Below are positions 10,638 through 23,459 of a DNA stretch of 64,000 bases, in pieces; within the stretch, counting starts at the first letter, position 1; every line of letters starts with the position of its first letter. Position numbers and translations under genes: made by a program. The stretch lies in contig JAMAHW010000002.1 in NCBI GenBank assembly GCA_023627715.1, positions 806,001 to 870,000 on the forward strand. The letters are read 5' to 3'. The notes under the pieces were generated by a model. The model was not told the DNA's origin. It searched no databases and saw only the letters and a list, made by a program, of their open reading frames with translations. The stretch comes from Periconia sp. R9002. Taxonomy: Eukaryota > Ascomycota > Dothideomycetes > Pleosporales > Periconiaceae.

Positions 10638-12924
10638 TCACCTCGACAGAAACTCATTAATGTTCAAACGGCGTCGCTTCCCAGTATCAGCCGAATCTGG
10701 ATGAGACTCGGCGCTCAAAGGCGACTCTCGTCTCTTGATACGCGGTTCTCGATCTCTCGCACCCTCGCCGAACTCCTGCCCCAATGGCGATGCCAAAGGC
10801 GCTGGGACTGGCACAGTGCGGAGAGGAGGAAGTTGTAGCCCTTCTAGCCGGGCAGACCGATCCGCGGCAGACTGAGGCTGGAACGGAGGCTCAGACGCCA
10901 TGGAACCGGTTCTGGACGTTGGTTGGTAGCCAGAGGAGTACGCTCCCGGCTGGGATGGCGGCTGGTAAGTCGAAAAATATCCCTGCTCGGGACCAACTGT
11001 TGGGGGGTAGCCGTAAGACGGGCTACTCCCGTACGAGCTGGAACTGATGGCCGGAAGTGAAGTCCGGACCGATGAAAAGTTGTAATAGGGAGAAGTGGGC
11101 GCAGAGCTGGCAGACGACGAAGGGCGGTGGCTCGAGTAGCTACCAAACTCACGACTAGGTGCGTTTGTGGGCGCAGACATGGTCTGGGAAGCGTGCGTAG
11201 GAGTGGGAGGCGCGAGCTGCTGTGTTAAAAGAGAAGGTGCTGCTGGTCGAGGAGGAGTGTGCACTACCAGGGTAACAAAATACAGCGATGTTTTTGCCAG
11301 GCGAATCTGGGTTTGAAGGGACTGGTGCTGGCCATTCGGCAGGCGGAAGTTCAAAAGGAAGGGGCGGTCGGTGTATCCTTGGCTCACTTGCTCAACGTCC
11401 CTCTCGGACACCAACTGCATGGCCGACTGCATGGGATCTGAGCCGACTGGTGTTATAGGAGCCATGTACGTTGGTTCTCGTTCATCTCTTTCATCGCGCA
11501 GCTCCGTACGGAGACGATGTAGCACATCAGACTGACGGGATTCCAAGAAGACTGCCAAACTCTTGCCGCGCACATCTCCCAAGAAAGACACCAAATCCTG
11601 GAAACTCTGACTTGACTTCTGGATCACGAGATCGAGATTCAGAAACGCTATAGGCAGCTCGTGGTTTGGCAGATTTTGACCCGCTGCATAGAGTGGTGCT
11701 ATTTCGCCGGGGTAGCTGCCAACACGCGACGAAAGCCCGCCGGTGGGGGTTGTCAAAGACGGTTGACGATCGTCTCGAGATGATCCGAGTACTCGAGGGG
11801 GCTCAGGGTTTCTGTGCAGCGCTGGAAACTGCGACTGTTGGCCGTACGACTCAGGGGCTGACAAGGGCAACGGTCCTAATAGTTGAGTAGAGATCTGAGC
11901 AGGTGCTCTCGCTTCTTCAGTCCTTCCAAACTCCTTGTCATCCCTCAATCGTGGCCTTCCCCTCTTCTTGTGCTGAACATCTTTGCATGTATCCTATGCC
12001 GAAGAAAATTAGTCTGGCTCCTGTATTCGAATGACACCCATCAAAGCCCAGGCCATGGAGAGAAGAACTAACCTGTTTTCCAGAGGCTACACAACGACCA
12101 CAAGGGCGCTGGATATCACAGCTAAGATGTGCTTTTTTACAGTTCACACAAGCAGACGCAACATGAGCTTTGGTTCTCCTAGCAGGCTTCGTCTGCCTTA
12201 ATGCCTGGGGTGCGATCATAGAATTCGGCTGTACTTGGGGACCCGGGCCTACGTTCTGGCTTCCAAGGTAGTGAGGGACTTCTGGAGGTGGATAGCCATA
12301 GGCGTAATTTTGTGGAACAGGCATTCCTCCGAATGAACCTTCATATCGGCGCGGTGACTGATAGTGAAGAGGTTGGGTCCTGGGCTGAGAATCTGCTTGA
12401 TACACTGGACGAGATGGCGGAATGCCGTGACTGAGGCTTGACGAGCGAGGGTCTAGGAGGGAAGGGGTGTGTGGTGGAGGTGGTGCAATTCCAATCATTT
12501 TGCGTGGTTCGTTCAAGGGTGGGGGGAAGGGGGGTCTTTCAGGGTCGACAATCTGAGCTGAGCGGCGTGCGGGCGAATGGGAATCTGACATGGGAGGGGA
12601 CGGGTAAGAGTATTGCTCAGGCCGACCGGGACTGAACTGTGATGGCAGTGAAACCAGGCTACTTCCTAGCTCTTGACGTCGCCCAAAGGGCGTGGAGGGA
12701 AGGGAAGTCGGAGGAGGTAAGGACAGACTCTGCATAGCTCGGCCACTGCAGCGCTCGAGGGCCGCGTCTGGAGCGGGAGCACAATGCTCAGTGTATATGG
12801 TGGGGAGGCCGAGCGGATTGGCGGCCGAAGAGAGGGCAGAACCGTTCAGGTGAGACGACTCGTGGTAGGGTAAATCGACAAAGGGTAGCCGTTGGGTCTG
12901 CATATCGAGCACGAGTAAGTCCAC
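10638..12924 (-). CDS. Zn(II)2Cys6 transcription factor with internal PAS-like domain
   Basis: Two exons, 12924-12073 and 11993-10638, give about 735 aa. The 79-bp intron (GTTAGT...CATAG) interrupts the zinc cluster. Spliced, it reads ACVNCKKAHLSC, then RPCGRC, then QDTCKD, i.e. C-X2-C-X6-C-X5-C-X2-C-X8-C, followed by a basic HKKRGRPRLR arm. The cluster sits in the middle of the protein (about 256-295) after a Pro/Ser/Tyr-rich region. About 60 residues later an LPIAFLNLDLVIQKSS region begins a roughly 130-residue PAS-like fold ending near LYFVTLVVHTPP, a possible ligand or dimer sensor. The C terminus is Ser/Tyr/Pro-rich and ends with a basic KRRRLNINEFLSR. A zinc cluster followed by PAS is a known fungal arrangement; the regulated process is unknown. 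The true start could be Met8. Confidence 0.87.
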
Positions 12925-15900
12925 GATTCACCAAAACTCGACGACGACAACAATGCGACGGATTCAGCACTCTTGAAGGCGCAAACTCGAGGTAAGAGTA
13001 GGCCGGAGCTGCAAGAGTTTACATATCATGATCCTTTCCGGAGAATCAGAAACATCCGTCTAGTAGACGAAGTCCGTGGGCAGGGGTGGGATGCAAAGAG
13101 TGCGAACAAGAAATGCGAATAAGCTACCTTTTTGAAATGTTTCCGCAACCCATTCGCAGGGCCGAATCCTAGCGTACGTATTGTTTTACAGTACTCAACG
13201 CGGTTCTCGTAAGAAACACTCGTGCCTCCTCGTGTCAGGGGCGTAGGCAACCCCCCGTACGGTCAATCTGACAATGCAGGCGCAGGTAATAAGTCTCAAG
13301 AGGGAGGGGGAGTAAGTAGTCTTAGAAAGAGGAGGAGATGAATAGATTAGATGACAGAGCCAATGCGGAGGGGTGCAAACAGCACTCAACAGAAGGCAAA
13401 AGGAAGTCTGACCAGGCGTCGGGAGATCCTCCAGTAATAACCACGATCGGTTTGTCGTCGAGGTCTCTCAGATCTCCACGAGAATCCCTGCGTACGCCTG
13501 CAGACGGATGACAGCCATGATACGGGGCCACAGAGAGCCCTGGGCCATGGGACGAGGGAGTGCGTCCACCTACGCGAACAGGGCATTTCGGGGACGGCAT
13601 ACTAGCTTGTTCGGCTGATGGTTCTTCGACAAAATGTCCCATCCTGATCCCATTGAACGAGTGGCAGCCGCGGAGGTTATGCACGCCCTCAGCGTGGATT
13701 TTAGACAGGGAAGGGGGAGCGGCTCGATAGATGGCTCGCGTAGCTTCCGCTATCTCCCCTGCGAAATGCCAACACATGTTAGTTAGCGGATGCACTATTG
13801 CACCACAGATGCAGCCGGTGGAAATATAACTAGCGGAACGCGTAGGCCATTATCAATGCAATGAATGCTTCATAGCGTGTGGTTAGACGAGAGGGAGTGA
13901 GGGTATGTATGAACGAGCATGCGATGATGATGTGTAAGTGGGCGTAACGCCAGGGGACGACGACGCTGGCAAACTCGTGCAGTCTGAAGCATGTCATCGT
14001 TCCATTCGTCCCCATCCATGTATGTAGGATGTACACTGGATCCCTCCTCATGCACTGCAACGCAAGTCGAGACTGGCTCAATTGACAGACCCGCGTGGAT
14101 GGGACACGGCTGTCAGTTTCGCTCCCGAGGGCCTAGGAGGACTTCTTCCTTCCATTCACGAGACTGGGCCTCACGCCTCACGTGTTCTACCGTCGGCATC
14201 GCCGCCCGCGGGAAGGGTTTGACTTGTCTAGAGGGAGAAGGGTTTTCGCGTAGCGCAGAGTTTATGCTGGCTAGGGAGCTACTACTCAGCGAAGAGATAG
14301 TACCGCAGAGGTAATTGGTCTCAGGCAGCAATTCAGACTGCGCCGCACATTTCCTGATCGACGCCGTCTACGGATAGGGCTTGAGACTACTACGCCGTCA
14401 ATGGTGGTCGTCTCTTCTCGGTATAGCTCGGTATGGAATCGACGACTAAATGTCATGCCATCCCGACGCTGTTTGTCACCACGCTTTGATATTTCCAAGT
14501 TGACCAACTTGTCGTTAACCGACGGTCGCTTGGTTGTACGTACGTGCAATGCATTCGTATAAGAACAAAAACATCGATCAACAATCAATGACAGTGCCAC
14601 TACGCATTATAAGCCGGACGGATCGACCGGCTACGAGAGAATCTGGAGCCACAGGACAAACGGAAAGATTATGTATGTACAGTGGGACTTGGGTAAATGC
14701 AGGCGGCTTGTTAACCGCAGCACCAACCTCTGACGTTTTGGTGTGGAGTATTTTTCGTGTTACCGAGGAATTTACAGTATTCCAATAGCCTATCAAAGGT
14801 CGCGATACAAAGTTTCAACGACCTATGGCGTACACCAGACCAAATTCTGTTGACCCCGTTAGTCTAGAGTGAAAGATGGAGACAAAGTTGTCTGCCGTCT
14901 CCTACTGTCCAGGACCACAGCATGTTGAGACCCCACGAGAGAAATTGTTCCGAAAGCCCAAAATTTGATCATCATGCACTAGGGGAAGCGTGGCGGGCAC
15001 CCATGTGTGTAGTTGGAGGTTAGTATTCGATGGCGTATTTTTGTGGAGGACTTGGCGGCTGTAATAGCACAGGCAATATAGCCGTGTCAGCCCTTGTGTC
15101 TCGCCCATTAGGGAAATATCTTCGAAGGAAAGGAAAGAAAGAAAAAAACCCATAAAAAAGCTCCGGTCGTGGGAAACTTCATCCTGGCTACCGTCGTCGA
15201 TCGCTCAAATCGTCCGAGAGAAACGGCTGCGGAGATTGCACGATTCATGCGGGCCCACTCATGCTTACCTAGACGAGCCGTACGGCGACTTACCTCGCGT
15301 GACCCGGATAATGATAATGATAACTATCTCCACAAGGGGTTCATTGAATCATCTCTCATCCTAAAGCCTGACGTCGTCGGCCTGTGTCCAAGATTGCGAG
15401 GGGAGACGAAAGGGGGGCGTGTGACGAAATGCAATTCTCCAAGGTGGTGGGACACCATCAGCAGGCGCCTCAGCAGCCAATGACCCGCCGGTGGCCTACA
15501 TTCACAATACGAGCTCTAGCGCCTGGTAGAGCAGACGGAGGGGACTGGCTGCGCGACGGAGTGGGCAGTGGACAGTGGGCAGCGGGCCTGACTTAAGCGA
15601 CCAAGTTGACATGCTTAGCAAGGAGAAGCTTGAGCTCGGAAATGCGGAAACGAGACCCTACCGATCTGGCCTAAACCCGTCGCTGAGGTACGAGAGCTAG
15701 GTAATAGATTGGGTGGGGATAAGAATAGCTCCAGTCTGATTGATGGTGAGCCCTGAGGCGTCCTCCGAGGCCAAATCAAAGACGGCGAAAGAATCGTCAT
15801 GACGGTTGGCCATGTCACCTGCCCGCCTTCTACTATAGCACCTACTATGTACGAGAGGTAGGTATATGATCTGAGTACTATCAACTGAGCCACGGGGGCG

Positions 15901-18449
15901 TTTGTTGCATCGGTATCCCACGGCAACTTTGTCTCTGCTTGCCGCCCACAAATGCATCATCATGCCTCCCGTATGTATGTGCTGCTGCAGTCAAAAACTT
16001 GTTCCGGACCAAAACGTAGGCTTCGCCGAAACCCACCTTCTGCAAGTGGAGATCCAACATCCACCCCCAAGTAGGCGCATGCTGAGATGCAGCATCCCGT
16101 AAGCAGTAAGCTGACCCCAGACGGACCGCTCGCTGCACACCAGGAGAGGAAATCAAAACCAACTGGGAGGATGCTCTCCAAAGGGTAGAGCCCATACCTA
16201 TTCCACAGAACGTGCCCTTCCCTCGAGCGGCTGCATGTTGCAACGTGGAAGCCCTGCACACGAATACGGGATTTTAACCTTTCCAGTTCCCAGTATGCTC
16301 CGTGAGCCAAAAATGGCACCGGAAATATTGACAATAACAGAAGGTATATCGTGCCTCGTATTGGTGAAGCGAGGCTAGGGGAGACAACTCGCTCATAAGC
16401 CCAAAGTGAGCCTGTTGTAACATCCTCTCCCCCATCTAGGCTCTCCCTCCCTCACCCCCCCATCCAGGATACATACGTACTGTACATGCTGCCCTGCTCG
16501 TCGCCTTGTTCTCAGGAAATGCGTGCGTGCCTCGATCCTTCTTGGCCCGCCATATGCGGTGCCACCCAAATTGTGCACCTTCGGAAGGGCCGCTGCAGCG
16601 GTTACGAATACGGGTTCTGGCGTGGGTTCTGGCGCTCGCTCTGGCGCTGGCGCTGGCGCTGACCTTTTGCACATCTCTCTCTGCACCTACACGCTGCATG
16701 TTGCCATAACCTGGATGATCTGGGAGTGTGTGAACGCCTTTGTTCCTGACTGTCCGACGACGAGCGCATCCATCCTCAAGGATATATGACCACGGACGGC
16801 GGAATCAACCGCGCGATCTGCGAACACGTTGTGCCAAAAATGTAGCGCAGGGGTCAGGGGTCATTATTGAGGCCAATCCTTTTGTACGGGACCCGAAGCG
16901 CACGTTCACGCCGGGGGTCCATTCTCGATTTGCACTGGGTGCGGCCCGTACGACGTCGTAGACATGTGTTGGTGGATAATTCTCGAATTATTTTCCGTCC
17001 TTGTTAACCGTCCATCCATTGTCTGCGTGGCTCGCCTTGACAACAGCCCCCCATGCAACTTTTGCCCCATCGTTGCACCATAGCTTTGCCCGCTTAGGAA
17101 TTTGCACCTCAGCAGTAGCTCCACGGAGATTTGTCCTTCCGAAGACTTTCACACCCCAATTGCGCTCCATCAAAATTCGCCGAGGCAAAGGGACGGTGGA
17201 GGTGCCAATGTGCTCTAAAATGCAGGGAGTTGACATAGAGCATGAACATCATACTATACGCTCCCCACAGCGCAATGGCTACCAAGACGGGAGTAGCGCC
17301 TTGTCACAGACGATATCCATTGTTTGAGAGAAGCTCCACTGAATGATTCATTTCGGTTTCGCTTTTATTCTTCCCCCCATAAAAAGGTGATTACTTATCC
17401 GCGCTGTCATCATCCGGTGGATTAGCAGGATCAGGGAGGTCAGGATCGCGAACGTTGAAAAATGCAGGATGGACAACATCACAGTCGAGATGCATTCGGC
17501 TTCTGATCTAGTCCCTGACATAGCTACGGGCTCGCGTGCACGAAAAGGCCCACTATCACATATTGGGGCGTGTTCTCGAAGCACGGAAGGGATTCCAACC
17601 CAATCCTTCCCTATCGAAAAGAGCATCCGCTTCATGGTCGGTCGGACATATTTTAAAATGACTCGTAAAGAGACTCTTGATCTAAAATAGCCCACTGTGC
17701 ATTGAGCTACAACTCATCGTAACCTCGTTTACGAATTGCGAATCGCGCTGTTCCGCACATGCCTGTTCCAGGATGTGATTGCGCGAGCTTAGTACTTGAC
17801 TTTATCGTATCATTGATTAGTCGTGAGGGGTTCTACATTACTCGGGCGGTAACTGAACGAATACGAGAATACTGGGGGCATGTCGTTACGGTCATTGTAA
17901 CCATTCGATCAATACACTGGGTACAAAGCAGCTTTTCGAGAATGAACACGAAATAAACTTCTCGCAAGGATTCCGGGTTGTTCATAAGACCTGAGTGCCA
18001 TACGCCAATGCCAATCATAATATTGTTTTGCTGTTGGCTGTCAACCCGTCAATGCCGTGGGGAAAAATGAATAAAGTTTGATGAGGATTTGCCACAGGAT
18101 TTGTCTTACGATGAAGAAATTGGATCAAGCCACAAGGGCAATATTCAATTGGTGTAATGTACGGGTGGGTCTAATACCTGCATGCCCGTTTGTGGCACAG
18201 CTCTTGTCATGACAATACCTGGCTGACGTGCATTGGACTGCGCGGTTCTGCTCAGTCATGAGCAAGGCATATTCGTACTGTGCGATCTTGGAAACTTGAG
18301 AAAACTGCCGGTCAGACTTGCTGTAGCATGCTGACCGTGGCGGCCACTAACGTGCCACTTGATACTCTCTCTTTTCACGTAGCTGGATGATGGTTTTCAT
18401 AAATTCATAGTCGGTCCATAACAGAATGGAATATATTGATTGAACGATC
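12925..18449. other. 5.5-kb region without a recognisable gene
   Basis: Lies upstream of the PAS/zinc-cluster gene and downstream of dbp10. Open frames are short, overlap on both strands and match no family I know. Features: an imperfect GGCGCT/CTGGCG repeat at about 16617-16660 and several GTACGTAC-type palindromes. The part nearest 12925 probably holds the promoter and a long 5' UTR of the regulator. A long non-coding RNA or degraded transposon is possible but nothing specific is visible. Confidence 0.55.
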
Positions 18450-21294
18450 TCAAAACTTTCTCTTTTTGGAGGGCCTCGCGTTTTTCTCCTGGCGCTTCTG
18501 TTTAAGCAGGCGTGCTTTTCGGACATCATCGACGCCTTTGAGTTCACTCTTGGCACCGCCGTCTTTGAACTTCCCAATACGGTTCTGCTTCGCCTCCTCC
18601 ACCCTCTTCTTTTGGACATGGTAATCGTCCCGATATCGATCTGCCTCCTTGGGAGCCTTCTGCGCCTTGTGCTTGTAGTGTGGACCACCATTCTGAGGTG
18701 CAGTCCGGTTGGCAGACGTTTCCATTTCACCCACACGCGGTAACCGACCAACTTTGTTTGTCTTGCGCCACTCTTGAAATCGGCCACTACGGAAACTTGC
18801 CGCAATTTTGAGTCCACTCTCCCCCGTAACCATCTTCGCACCTTTCGAGCCGTCTATATCATTGCTTCGGGCCACATACTTCTTAGACTTCTTGTCCCAT
18901 CGCATGCCGCGAGCTTTGCTAGGCTCTGCAAAACCTCGTGTTTCGTCGTTGGTAAGATCGAATTGGGCCGCCCGAGCGCTCTCTAGGAAATTGGAGCTTT
19001 GTTGTGCAGTATTATAAGAACCAGAGTGGACACCATATCCCTTGTCTTCCGCCACGTTGATGCCTTTGGGCTGGTATGACATGAAGAATTCTGAATTTTG
19101 GAAGTCATCTTTGCCTGGCTTACCAGATCCTGGATGTGAGACGGAAATTTCTAATTCATCTTCTGAATCAGATCCGGAGTCCGCGTCCTCGAAGTCTTCT
19201 GCATCGTCCGAATCATTGTCAAGGTCTGCTGTTTTTTTATTAGATTGCGGAACGCCTTGTTCGTCTTCCGAATCATTGGTAGAATATTGTGCCTTTTTCT
19301 GCTTAAAATTGTCGATTTGCTCTCGTCGTTTGCGCATAACTTCCGCCGCGGTATTGCTGGCACCATGGTGGCTAATTTCGAAAATAGATTCTGCAGGCCT
19401 GAATGCGCTGATCTTCTCCAACATCTTTTCCTTCTCTCGTAAGGCATCATAGACTTCGTTGCCAAAGAGTAAGTGAGTGCCTGTCAATTTCCGAGAGGCC
19501 AGCAGTTCCTTCGCCCGCTTCACGGACTCAGAACTAGCAGAGTTGCGGGTTCTTACGTATTGAGCTTCACCTTTACCCGCAACTGATTGAAGGTCGATCA
19601 AGTCGCCTTCAGTATCATGTAATCCATGCACTCTTTCCACCATTGGCTGTAGCTCATCTTGAACAAAACTTCCCACGATAATATCCCGAGCAAAATCCGG
19701 CTTCTCACCTGCTGACTGCTTGTCAAAGACAAGTCGTCTTCCGAGGAACAGTTGCAAGTCAATCAAGTATGGTACATCGGACTCGCGGATCAGACTGTAA
19801 CTCCAGCCCTTTCTCCCAGCTCTTGCAGTCCTTCCTACACGGTGGACGAATATCTTAGGCTGAGATGGGAAGTCATAATTGATCACGTTTGCAAGGTAGG
19901 GCAAATCCAGACCTCGCGCAGCAACATCTGTCACCACAAGGATATTCGATAAACCCATTCTGAAGTCCATAACTTGTGCCTTTCGCGCTGTTTGATCCAG
20001 ATTTCCATAGACTATCGTATAATAGATCAGTACAAATGTATCCCGCAATACAGGGTAAAGGGGGCAAAGCTCACCATAAGACACCGCGTAGCCAGCCGTT
20101 TTCAGAAGTGTAGACAAATATTCAACCCTGTGCTTGGTCGCCGCAAATATGATCGTGGAATTGGCTGTAGGTGAGCCATGGAAACTTGAGCCTTCCGGGT
20201 CTCGCTTTCTCTTCTTCTTGTTACCGGTTGCAGCCGCTTCTTCTGCCTTCTTCGCAGCTTCGGTCTTTCCCGTCGGGATCTTAATGGTGTTTTCAAGTAG
20301 ATATAGCAGAGCGGCGTCTCTTTCAGCGCTCTTGAGCATAAAGAATGCGCTTTCCAGGTCTGGCGAGACCTTGGAGTCATCGAGACGAATCAATTTAGGG
20401 TCCTGCAGACCCGCGCGAGCAAACTCAACCAAAGTTTTCGGAAGTGTGGCAGAAAACAATAGAGTCTGCCTTGATGTTGGCAAGGCATGTAAGATTTCCG
20501 CCAACTGTGCGGCAAAACCCATTTCAAACAATCGATCGGCTTCATCGAACACAATATATCGTACTGAAGATAGGTCCAGATCCATCTCCACCTTCAAATG
20601 GAGGAACCGACCCTGACATGGAATTAGTAACATCTCTGCAATGCTTCCGGGAACCTCTTACCGGAGTAGCTATTATTATGTCCGGATTACTGGTCATGGA
20701 ATTGAATTGTTCATCAAGACTATCACCTCCTACAACTAGCACTGTCCTTAGATCCGTGCCTCGACCTAGCTCTTTCACAACCTTGAGTGTCTGCAATGCC
20801 AGTTCTCTCGAGGGAGAAAGCACGATGGCACGGGCTCCCACTTTTGCCGAATGCGTCTTCAACGTCTGGATCATAGGTATAACAAATGCCGCTGTTTTTC
20901 CCGAGCCTGTACGCGCCATTCCCACCACGTCTTGTTTATCCATTATTAACGGTACAGCCTTGCGTTGAATCGGTGTCGGGACTTTGAAGCCTTTGCTGGT
21001 AATAGCCTTCAGCAAGGCTGCGTTTAAACCCATTGCCTGGAAGCCGCCGCCTTTCTTGACAGAATTTCCCTTCAAGTTGGACGCTTTCCTGTTCGAAGCC
21101 GCTTGTGTAGCTGCAATAAAGGCCTCATCATCAGAGCCATCGCCGTTCGGAATATCCAGATTGACACCGAAATCTGCGCCAAGTCCATTTTCCTGTGTAT
21201 CGAAACCATCGTCGTTGCCAAAAAGGGCAGACCCGATGTCAAACTCGTTCTCTGAAAGCGCTGGAGAGCTCGCGCGAGGGGCCATGGTGGGCAT
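18450..21294 (-). CDS. dbp10: ATP-dependent DEAD-box RNA helicase Dbp10
   Basis: Three exons, 21294-20662, 20612-20075 and 20011-18450, encode about 910 aa. The first intron (GTAAGA...TGTCAG, branch TACTAAT) splits motif Ib and restores ATPGRFLHL. The second intron is 63 bp, divisible by three with no in-frame stop, so it can be read through; the spliced form gives the expected [16 protein letters not shown]. Motifs: Q motif [67 protein letters not shown] long C-terminal extension with acidic stretches and a Lys/Arg-rich end is typical of Dbp10, which remodels pre-60S particles near the peptidyl-transferase centre in the nucleolus. The start [15 protein letters not shown] at 21285 is an equally good initiator. 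Confidence 0.94.
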
Positions 21295-21523
21295 GCCGGG
21301 TTGGAGGTTTGCGCAGAAGTTGTCTTGTCGATTAACATCTGATTGAAAAAAGTTGAGGCACGGACCAGCGAAATCTTGGCAAAGGGTACATTACTTTACT
21401 CAAGCGGGCACGTGGGGTCGATAAGATCTCGCGTCGCGTCGCGTCTTCCACTTTGCCTCTTTGCCTGCGCCGACTGGGACCCGCTTCTCAAAAGTTCACT
21501 GCACGAGATCACATTCCCCCAAG
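21295..21523. promoter_or_regulatory. Divergent promoter dbp10 / rfa2 with GCGTC repeats
   Basis: About 230 bp between divergent start codons of a ribosome-assembly helicase and RPA32. Contains a run of three GCGTC units at 21431-21445 and a nearby GCACGTGG E-box-like site at 21407-21414. The GCGTC units resemble but do not match the MluI cell-cycle box ACGCGT expected for a replication gene. Role inferred. Confidence 0.45.
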
Positions 21524-22422
21524 ATGAGTATGTTTTTCTAATCCGTGTCATTTTTGGCGATCGAGTATGCTCATCTGAAATATAGATTACAACGCCTACG
21601 AATCCAATACTTCCTATGGCGGAGGCGGAGGCGGAGGCGGCTTCATGGCGGAGGGCAGCCAGAACAGTCCGAGCGGGCAGCAGGTGGGTTTCTCATTTGT
21701 ATCTCAGTTGTTCTTGCCCATATTGACGAGCATTCCAGAAACCACAAGAGGCTCTTCGCCCAGTCACCATCAAGCAAGTCCTCGACGGCCATTACGAAAA
21801 CGATACTCTCAAAATCGATGGCGCTCTTGCTACACACCTTTGCTTGGTTGGCCAAATACGGAGCATTGCTGTGCAAGCAACAAACACAACGTACAAGATA
21901 GATGATGGCACAGGCAGTATCGAAGTAAAATTGTGGAAGGACCCAGATTTCGATACGGATCAAGGACCTACTGCCGGCCTTGTGGAAGGCGTTTATTGTA
22001 GGGTCTGGGGCAAGCAAAACAACTATAACAACAAAGCATATGTCATGACAAATGTCATACGGCCTATCGTGGATTACAACGAAGTCTCATACCATATGCT
22101 GCATGCTACAGCTGTGCATCTTCACTACACACGAGGTCCATTGAATGGCAACCGGCCGGCTGCTGCAAACGGAGGTCAGCAAAAAACAGAGGGCGATAAC
22201 AGTGCATCCCATTTGACGGGTTACAATGCTGTTACAAAACGAGTATACCACTTCTTGAGAGAGGTCAAACAGTCAAATGAGGGCATTCATCAACAAGAAA
22301 TTGCCGCGGCACTGGGCATCGATTCAGGTGATGTCGCAAGAGCTGGCGATGAACTACTTGCTGGCGGTCTGATCTACACTACTGTCGACGATCAGACTTG
22401 GGCTATAATGGAAGAAATGTAG
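21524..22422 (+). CDS. rfa2: Replication protein A 32-kDa subunit (RPA2/Rfa2)
   Basis: Three exons: 21524-21527 (only ATGA), 21586-21683 and 21739-22422, giving about 261 aa. The four-base first exon joins to read MNYNAYESNTSYGGGGG, and the second intron has GTGGGT...TTCCAG. Layout follows the family: Gly/Ser-rich N terminus that is usually phosphorylated, an OB fold (about residues 40-150; VGQIRSIAVQATNTTYKIDDGTG and VYCRVWGKQNNYNNKAYV are the typical strands), and a C-terminal winged helix (HFLREVKQSNEGIHQQEIAAAL). RPA32 is the middle subunit of the single-strand DNA-binding heterotrimer used in replication, repair and checkpoint signalling. It converges on the DUF202 gene with only 91 bp between stops. 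Confidence 0.93.
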
Positions 22423-22513
22423 GCGCTACGGAGGGGGAGATGGGTAACACCCATGTTTCAAAGGGTGAGGAATGACGACCGCCATGAAGATTAAGGATAT
22501 CAAAAATAGCAAC

Positions 22514-23222
22514 CTATCGTTGCGTTTGCGCGTTTGTTGCAAGAAACAGGATACATGCTGCCACAATCGTGATTGCAACCACTGTAAAAACCGCCTGAGT
22601 CTTCCAACCAGCCTGCACAAGCGCTTCTCTCCTACTGTATTTTGCTACTGTCTGTATATAATTTGCCAGTCCGGACACCAAACAGATGACTGAAAGTATC
22701 CAGAAAATTATACCAAGTGGGAGTGAAAACTTCTTCTCTGTGTAGGTGAGCTCCGTTAGCAAGTGCGAATACCTGCGCACCACCCTCGGGACACTTACCA
22801 GTTGCACTTGGCTTAGACTTGAGGTGAAAGGACATGATTATAGCTACTGAAACGATAGCCATGTATACAGACAATCTTATCCAAGACAGGAAAGCTTTCC
22901 GTTGTGATCAGTTCATGCATTCATGAGATCTTTGGTGGACGTTGATTTACTTCTTTCATTCGCCGCGTGGTCTCGTGCATCCGAAGACACATTATCAAAC
23001 AACAATACACCAAACCAAGGCCTTTCTCGGAAAGCAGTGCGATCATATCCATTGTCTCTGGCTATAGTTAGAACCCGTACATTGCGCTTCGGAACTTTGT
23101 GCATTGGCTTACTGCTTCACCAGAACTGGTTTCGATGCTCGAAAGTTGTAGAAGGGTCTATATGGCTCATCCAGAACGGACTCATCCGTGTCTTGCATAT
23201 CCTGGAGTGGTCTAAAATCCAT
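22514..23222 (-). CDS. DUF202-domain membrane protein, four exons
   Basis: Reconstructed exons 23222-23113, 23057-22951, 22894-22799 and 22737-22514 give 178 aa in one frame. The spliced protein starts MDFRPLQDMQDTDESV and carries the family signature RPWFGVLLFDN, SSDARDHAANERTFLSW, RLSVYMAIVSVAI. Three hydrophobic segments fit the DUF202 fold: SVYMAIVSVAIIMSFHL, LGIIFWILSVICLVSGLA and a C-terminal VFTVVAITIVAACILFLAT. DUF202 is the transmembrane module also found in the VTC polyphosphate complex; stand-alone fungal members are uncharacterised membrane proteins. No single open frame shows the full protein; all three introns were needed. Divergent from the CIA30 gene. Confidence 0.88.
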
Positions 23223-23459
23223 GGTGATTCGCAGTAAATGAGCTTCCACGGACTAGAAGCGTCAGCGTTACGACCAACATGGGTATGTAGGTATAAAAGT
23301 ATAAAGAGGAGATGGATGCACGGACCAGCTGTGGGAGGGACTTGGAGCCGAGCAGACAAGTGGTGGCAGGGGTACTTAGGTAGTTAATGATGGCGTAATC
23401 ATTCCCCAGCATGAAACCTCTCATCAACAAACATCTCGATATCTATCACCACGGGAACC
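23223..23459. promoter_or_regulatory. Divergent promoter DUF202 gene / cia30
   Basis: 237 bp between two divergent start codons; must hold both promoters. Contains GTATAAAAGTATAAAGAG near 23290, a possible TATA element. Otherwise nothing notable. Confidence 0.5.

Noticed and set aside
13322..13795. 157-codon minus-strand frame
   Set aside because: No domain, overlapping alternative frames, His/Pro/Ser-biased translation; not supported as a gene.
17469..17690. 73-codon plus-strand frame starting MDNITVEMHSASDLVPD
   Set aside because: Protein-like look but a 115-codon frame overlaps on the opposite strand, no family, and no promoter or splice context supports it.
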